Part shown: positions 14,065-15,094 of the stretch, one piece after another
How the letters are laid out: every line of letters begins with the position of its first letter
How positions within the stretch are numbered: position 1 is the first letter of the stretch
Origin: Actinomycetes bacterium
GTDB lineage: Bacteria > Actinomycetota > Actinomycetes > Streptosporangiales > Streptosporangiaceae
Direction: 5' to 3'
Assembly: GCA_025964635.1 (NCBI GenBank)
Contig: JAOPYP010000129.1
Coordinates: forward strand, 1 to 15,094
DNA length: 15,094 bases
Program-made: the position numbers and the translations under genes
Notes under the pieces: generated by a model
Databases searched by the model: none
What the model was told of the DNA's origin: nothing
What the model saw: the letters and a program-made list of their open reading frames with translations, nothing else

Positions 14065-14154
14065 ACCCCGATCGGGCGCCAGATCGTCTCAGCTCCAGGA
14101 GTCGGTCATCCTCAATTCATCACGATCATCCAGTCACGATGGACAACTCGAACC

Positions 14155-14643
14155 ATGACGAACCACGATCTCGTCGCACATGCGCAGGCCCTCCTCGACG
14201 AGAACAGCTACCTGACACTGGCCACAGCGGATCCGGAGGGCCGCCCGTGGACCTCCCCGGTCTACTTCGCCGCCGCGGAGCGATGGGAGTTCTACTGGGT
14301 CTCCGCGGCCGATGCACAGCACTCGCTCAATCTCACCGGGCGCCCGCAGGTGAGCCTCGTCGTCTTCGACTCCACGGTCGAGCCGTACCACGGCCGTGCC
14401 GTGTATGCGGTCGGCGACGCCCGCGAGCTGTCCGGCGACGACCTGAACCGGGGGCTCGACATGTATCCCGGGCCGAGCCATCGAGGCGCAGCACCGGTAA
14501 CACGCGAGGACGTGACGGGATCATCGCAGTACCGCCTCTACCGGGCGACGGCATCAGACCTGTGGGTCCTGTGCCCGCGCGAGCCCAGGCAGCCTTGCCC
14601 GCTGCACGGTCTCGCTCAGGACCACCGGGCCCGTGTCGAATAA
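14155..14643 (+). CDS. pyridoxamine 5'-phosphate oxidase (PPOX) family flavin/F420-type protein
   Basis: A 162-residue split-barrel protein of the PPOX superfamily, whose members bind FMN, F420 or heme. It has the N-terminal helix HDLVAHAQALLDENSYLTL, the strand pair ATADPEGRPWTSPVYFAAA (23-41), WEFYWVSAADAQHSLNL, RPQVSLVVFD and AVYAVGDARELS (82-93), all usual for the fold. The last 25 residues, after DLWVLCPREP, are basic and less typical. The start ATG 14155 lacks an obvious ribosome site. The gene lies 90 bp after the second reductase, and a strong hairpin follows the TAA. It may form a local redox set with the reductases, but the reaction is not predictable. Confidence 0.85.
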   Translation: MTNHDLVAHAQALLDENSYLTLATADPEGRPWTSPVYFAAAERWEFYWVSAADAQHSLNLTGRPQVSLVVFDSTVEPYHGRAVYAVGDARELSGDDLNRGLDMYPGPSHRGAAPVTREDVTGSSQYRLYRATASDLWVLCPREPRQPCPLHGLAQDHRARVE

Positions 14644-14669
14644 CGGTGCAGATCAGCAGCGCTGCACCG
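14644..14669 (+). terminator. hairpin terminator of the PPOX gene
   Basis: CGGTGCAG (14644-14651) and CTGCACCG (14662-14669) are perfect 8-base arms around a 10-base loop, starting directly after the TAA at 14641-14643. There is no T-run, as is common in actinomycetes. Confidence 0.65.
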
Positions 14670-14777
14670 ACGCTCGCCCTCGCTGCGGCCGGGGTCAGGC
14701 CTGCCGGACCGCCGCCGCTGCCCCGCCATCCGGTGCCGTCATTCAGATCGAGCGAACCGTCAGCGCCTCCGGGAATG

Positions 14778-15092
14778 TCAGCGTCGGCGAGCACGTGAAA
14801 GAAGCCGCATGAAGAACCTTCCGCGGCAGTGCGGGCCAGGGTCTTTCAGTGAGGTCCCCCGGCCACCTGGGCCGTGGTCCCTGACCGGCTGCTCCGAGCG
14901 GGGCGGCCTGCCGATCGCGTGGAAACGGGCGACACCGCCGACATCATGACCGCTGGTGACGGCCTCGAAGCCGGAGGCGTCGCCCAGCCGCGTGGCCACC
15001 TCCGGATGCCCGTAGATGCGTGCCTTCGCGCGGCGGTAGCGCCCCCACAGCGGCTCGGCGCTGCGGGTGTGGAACGGCTTGCTGATGAGAAT
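14778..15092 (-). CDS. unrecognised partial minus-strand reading frame
   Basis: A frame open from the right edge to TGA at 14778-14780, 104 residues seen. Its first 60-70 residues (from ILISKPFHTRSAEPLWGRYR) have strongly G/C-ending codons, as real genes here do. The last 35 residues (from about 14890 downward) have much less biased codons and read like run-off sequence, for example LKDPGPHCRGRFFMRLL. I do not recognise the family. A resemblance of the first residues to the SKPY element of YdcF/DUF218 proteins is too weak to use. The frame may be the tail of a real gene, possibly with a frameshift that lengthens it, or a decayed remnant. No other gene is visible in 14670-15094. Confidence 0.35.
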   Translation of the reverse strand: MLISKPFHTRSAEPLWGRYRRAKARIYGHPEVATRLGDASGFEAVTSGHDVGGVARFHAIGRPPRSEQPVRDHGPGGRGTSLKDPGPHCRGRFFMRLLSRARRR

Positions 15093-15094
15093 CC

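Noticed and set aside
14067..14076. 10-bp palindrome CCCGATCGGG after the second reductase
   Set aside because: Self-complementary without a loop, so poor as an RNA hairpin, and 10-bp GC palindromes are frequent here; kept only as a remark.
14809..14949. Short plus-strand ORF (MKNLPRQCGPGSFSEV...) in the right-end gap
   Set aside because: No ribosome site, mixed codon bias and no recognisable family; overlaps the better-supported minus frame.

Overview
This window looks like chromosomal DNA from a high-GC actinomycete (Actinomycetota). The signs are strongly G/C-biased third codon positions, frequent GTG starts with GAGGAG-type ribosome sites, several start codons 6-8 bases after a TANNNT -10 box (the leaderless pattern common in this phylum), and family content typical of soil actinomycetes: a PucR regulator, DHA2 drug exporter, DUF1697, PIG-L deacetylase, and RibD-C-type reductases. 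No rRNA, tRNA, CRISPR array, phage gene or insertion sequence could be recognised. The lineage below phylum is not determinable by eye.

Layout. 1-246: the end of a thioredoxin-like gene with a histidine-rich tail, closed by a GC hairpin. 358-1638 (minus): a PucR-type regulator whose leader carries a perfect 7+7 inverted repeat. It is divergent from 1794-4179 (plus), a two-gene unit of an M50 site-2 protease and a TerC-family membrane protein. The TerC gene overlaps tail-to-tail by 74 bp with proS (prolyl-tRNA synthetase, minus, 4106-5809). Upstream of proS lies a 163-bp spacer with tandem and inverted repeats, then a DHA2 exporter (minus, 5973-7511) and a DUF1697 protein (minus, 7606-8178). 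The DUF1697 gene is divergent from a Nudix hydrolase (plus, 8248-8736), which is followed by a PIG-L deacetylase and a LURP-one-related protein. An ArsR regulator and a SRPBCC protein overlap by one base and are preceded by a promoter with an embedded palindrome. A YbaK/ProX-type Cys-tRNA(Pro) deacylase follows.

The last third (about 11.5-14.6 kb) holds two DHFR/RibD-C-like reductases flanking an AraC-family regulator, then a PPOX-type flavin protein with a clean terminator hairpin. Codon use in the AraC gene is looser than in the first two thirds, suggesting a more recently acquired or accessory stretch. The last 450 bp hold only an unrecognised partial minus-strand frame.

How the genes may work together (inference). 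The M50 protease and TerC genes look like one envelope/metal-stress transcription unit. ProS and the YbaK-type deacylase form the two halves of Cys/Ala mischarging control on tRNA(Pro), although they are 5 kb apart. ArsR-SRPBCC is a familiar autoregulated pair. AraC between two reductases looks like a local redox or xenobiotic-response module. I found no clearly new multi-gene defence or biosynthetic system. The most unusual items are regulatory: a large hairpin inside the protease reading frame, the repeat cluster before proS, and the ArsR promoter operator.
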